Source of the DNA: Treponema sp.
Lineage (GTDB): Bacteria > Spirochaetota > Spirochaetia > Treponematales > Treponemataceae
Length of the DNA: 5,846 nucleotides
Assembly: GCA_016296655.1 (NCBI GenBank)
Contig: JAEDIW010000086.1
Span: forward strand, 1-5,846
Reading direction: 5' to 3'
How positions within the stretch are numbered: position 1 is the stretch's first letter; each line of letters starts with the position of its first letter. The notes under the pieces were generated by a model, which saw only the letters and a list, made by a program, of their open reading frames with translations, ran no database searches and was not told where the DNA came from. The position numbers were made by a program, and so were the translations under genes. Shown here piece after piece: positions 5,740-5,846 of the stretch.

Positions 5740-5846
5740 TTAATTGGATAAGATAACAGGTTTTTCGATACTCTTGTAAAGTTCTGCAAATTGCTTAAAA
5801 TATGTTTTCATGTAATCAGGGCAACCATAATGCTTTATTTCCTTGA
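5740..5846 (-). CDS. C-terminal end of an unrecognised protein (partial)
   Basis: An open minus-strand frame enters from the right edge and gives 34 residues (KEIKHYGCPDYMKTYFKQ then FAELYKSIEKPVILSN) before a TAA at 5740-5742. The amphipathic, Lys- and Tyr-rich composition and a sensible C-terminus suggest a real gene end, but I do not recognise the family. The stop codon lies only 4 bases outside the palindrome of the insertion sequence. The element therefore landed immediately behind this gene, or the last codons derive from the insertion. The start is outside the window. Confidence 0.5.
   Translation of the reverse strand, partial: KEIKHYGCPDYMKTYFKQFAELYKSIEKPVILSN

Overview
The window is a bacterial chromosomal segment, moderately AT-rich by eye. 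Every supportable gene lies on the minus strand, so the transcriptional order runs from the right end to the left. Short AT-rich gaps, mostly missing Shine-Dalgarno sequences and promoters placed almost on top of start codons would suit a Treponema-like spirochaete. That assignment is an impression, because no phylogenetic marker was compared. UGA is an ordinary stop here: the nucleoside hydrolase and MATE genes both end with it.

Layout, right to left. Positions 5846-5740 hold the last 34 codons of an unrecognised gene. At 5735-5143 lies the 5' part of an IS1182-like insertion sequence: a terminal hairpin, a good promoter, and a transposase cut to 171 residues. It is joined directly to the wreck of a nifB-like radical SAM gene (5146-4918). 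Only that gene's first ~31 codons and last ~45 codons remain, in different frames, with the radical SAM core missing between them. Overlapping its last codons is a NifX/NafY-family small protein gene (4925-4545) with the only clear ribosome binding site in the window. Then come a MATE efflux pump (4529-3150), an inosine-uridine-type nucleoside hydrolase (3129-2176), and complete mnmG (2112-37), the tRNA U34 modification enzyme, which has its own promoter.

The main discovery is in the NifX-family gene. An ordinary ORF call stops it at 84 residues at a TGA (4671-4673). The same frame continues for 41 more codons, and they encode the rest of the family fold (ARIGPHAIQSLAKKGI, then VEDAIAKINAF) up to a TAA. 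The TGA falls where the related NifB C-terminal domain has cysteine (VLCxxIG). A stem-loop with a bulged U begins immediately after the TGA. This makes the gene a candidate selenoprotein, with Sec at residue 85 of 126. The main competing explanation is a nonsense mutation (Cys TGC/TGT to TGA) in a decaying nifB-nifX unit, made credible by the wrecked nifB next door.

Functional picture (inference): a two-gene NifB/NifX metal-cofactor unit once lay upstream of a transporter and a nucleoside salvage enzyme. IS insertion and deletions destroyed the nifB half. The IS promoter, with no terminator seen after it, may now transcribe the nifX-like gene, the MATE pump and the hydrolase. mnmG is probably transcribed separately.
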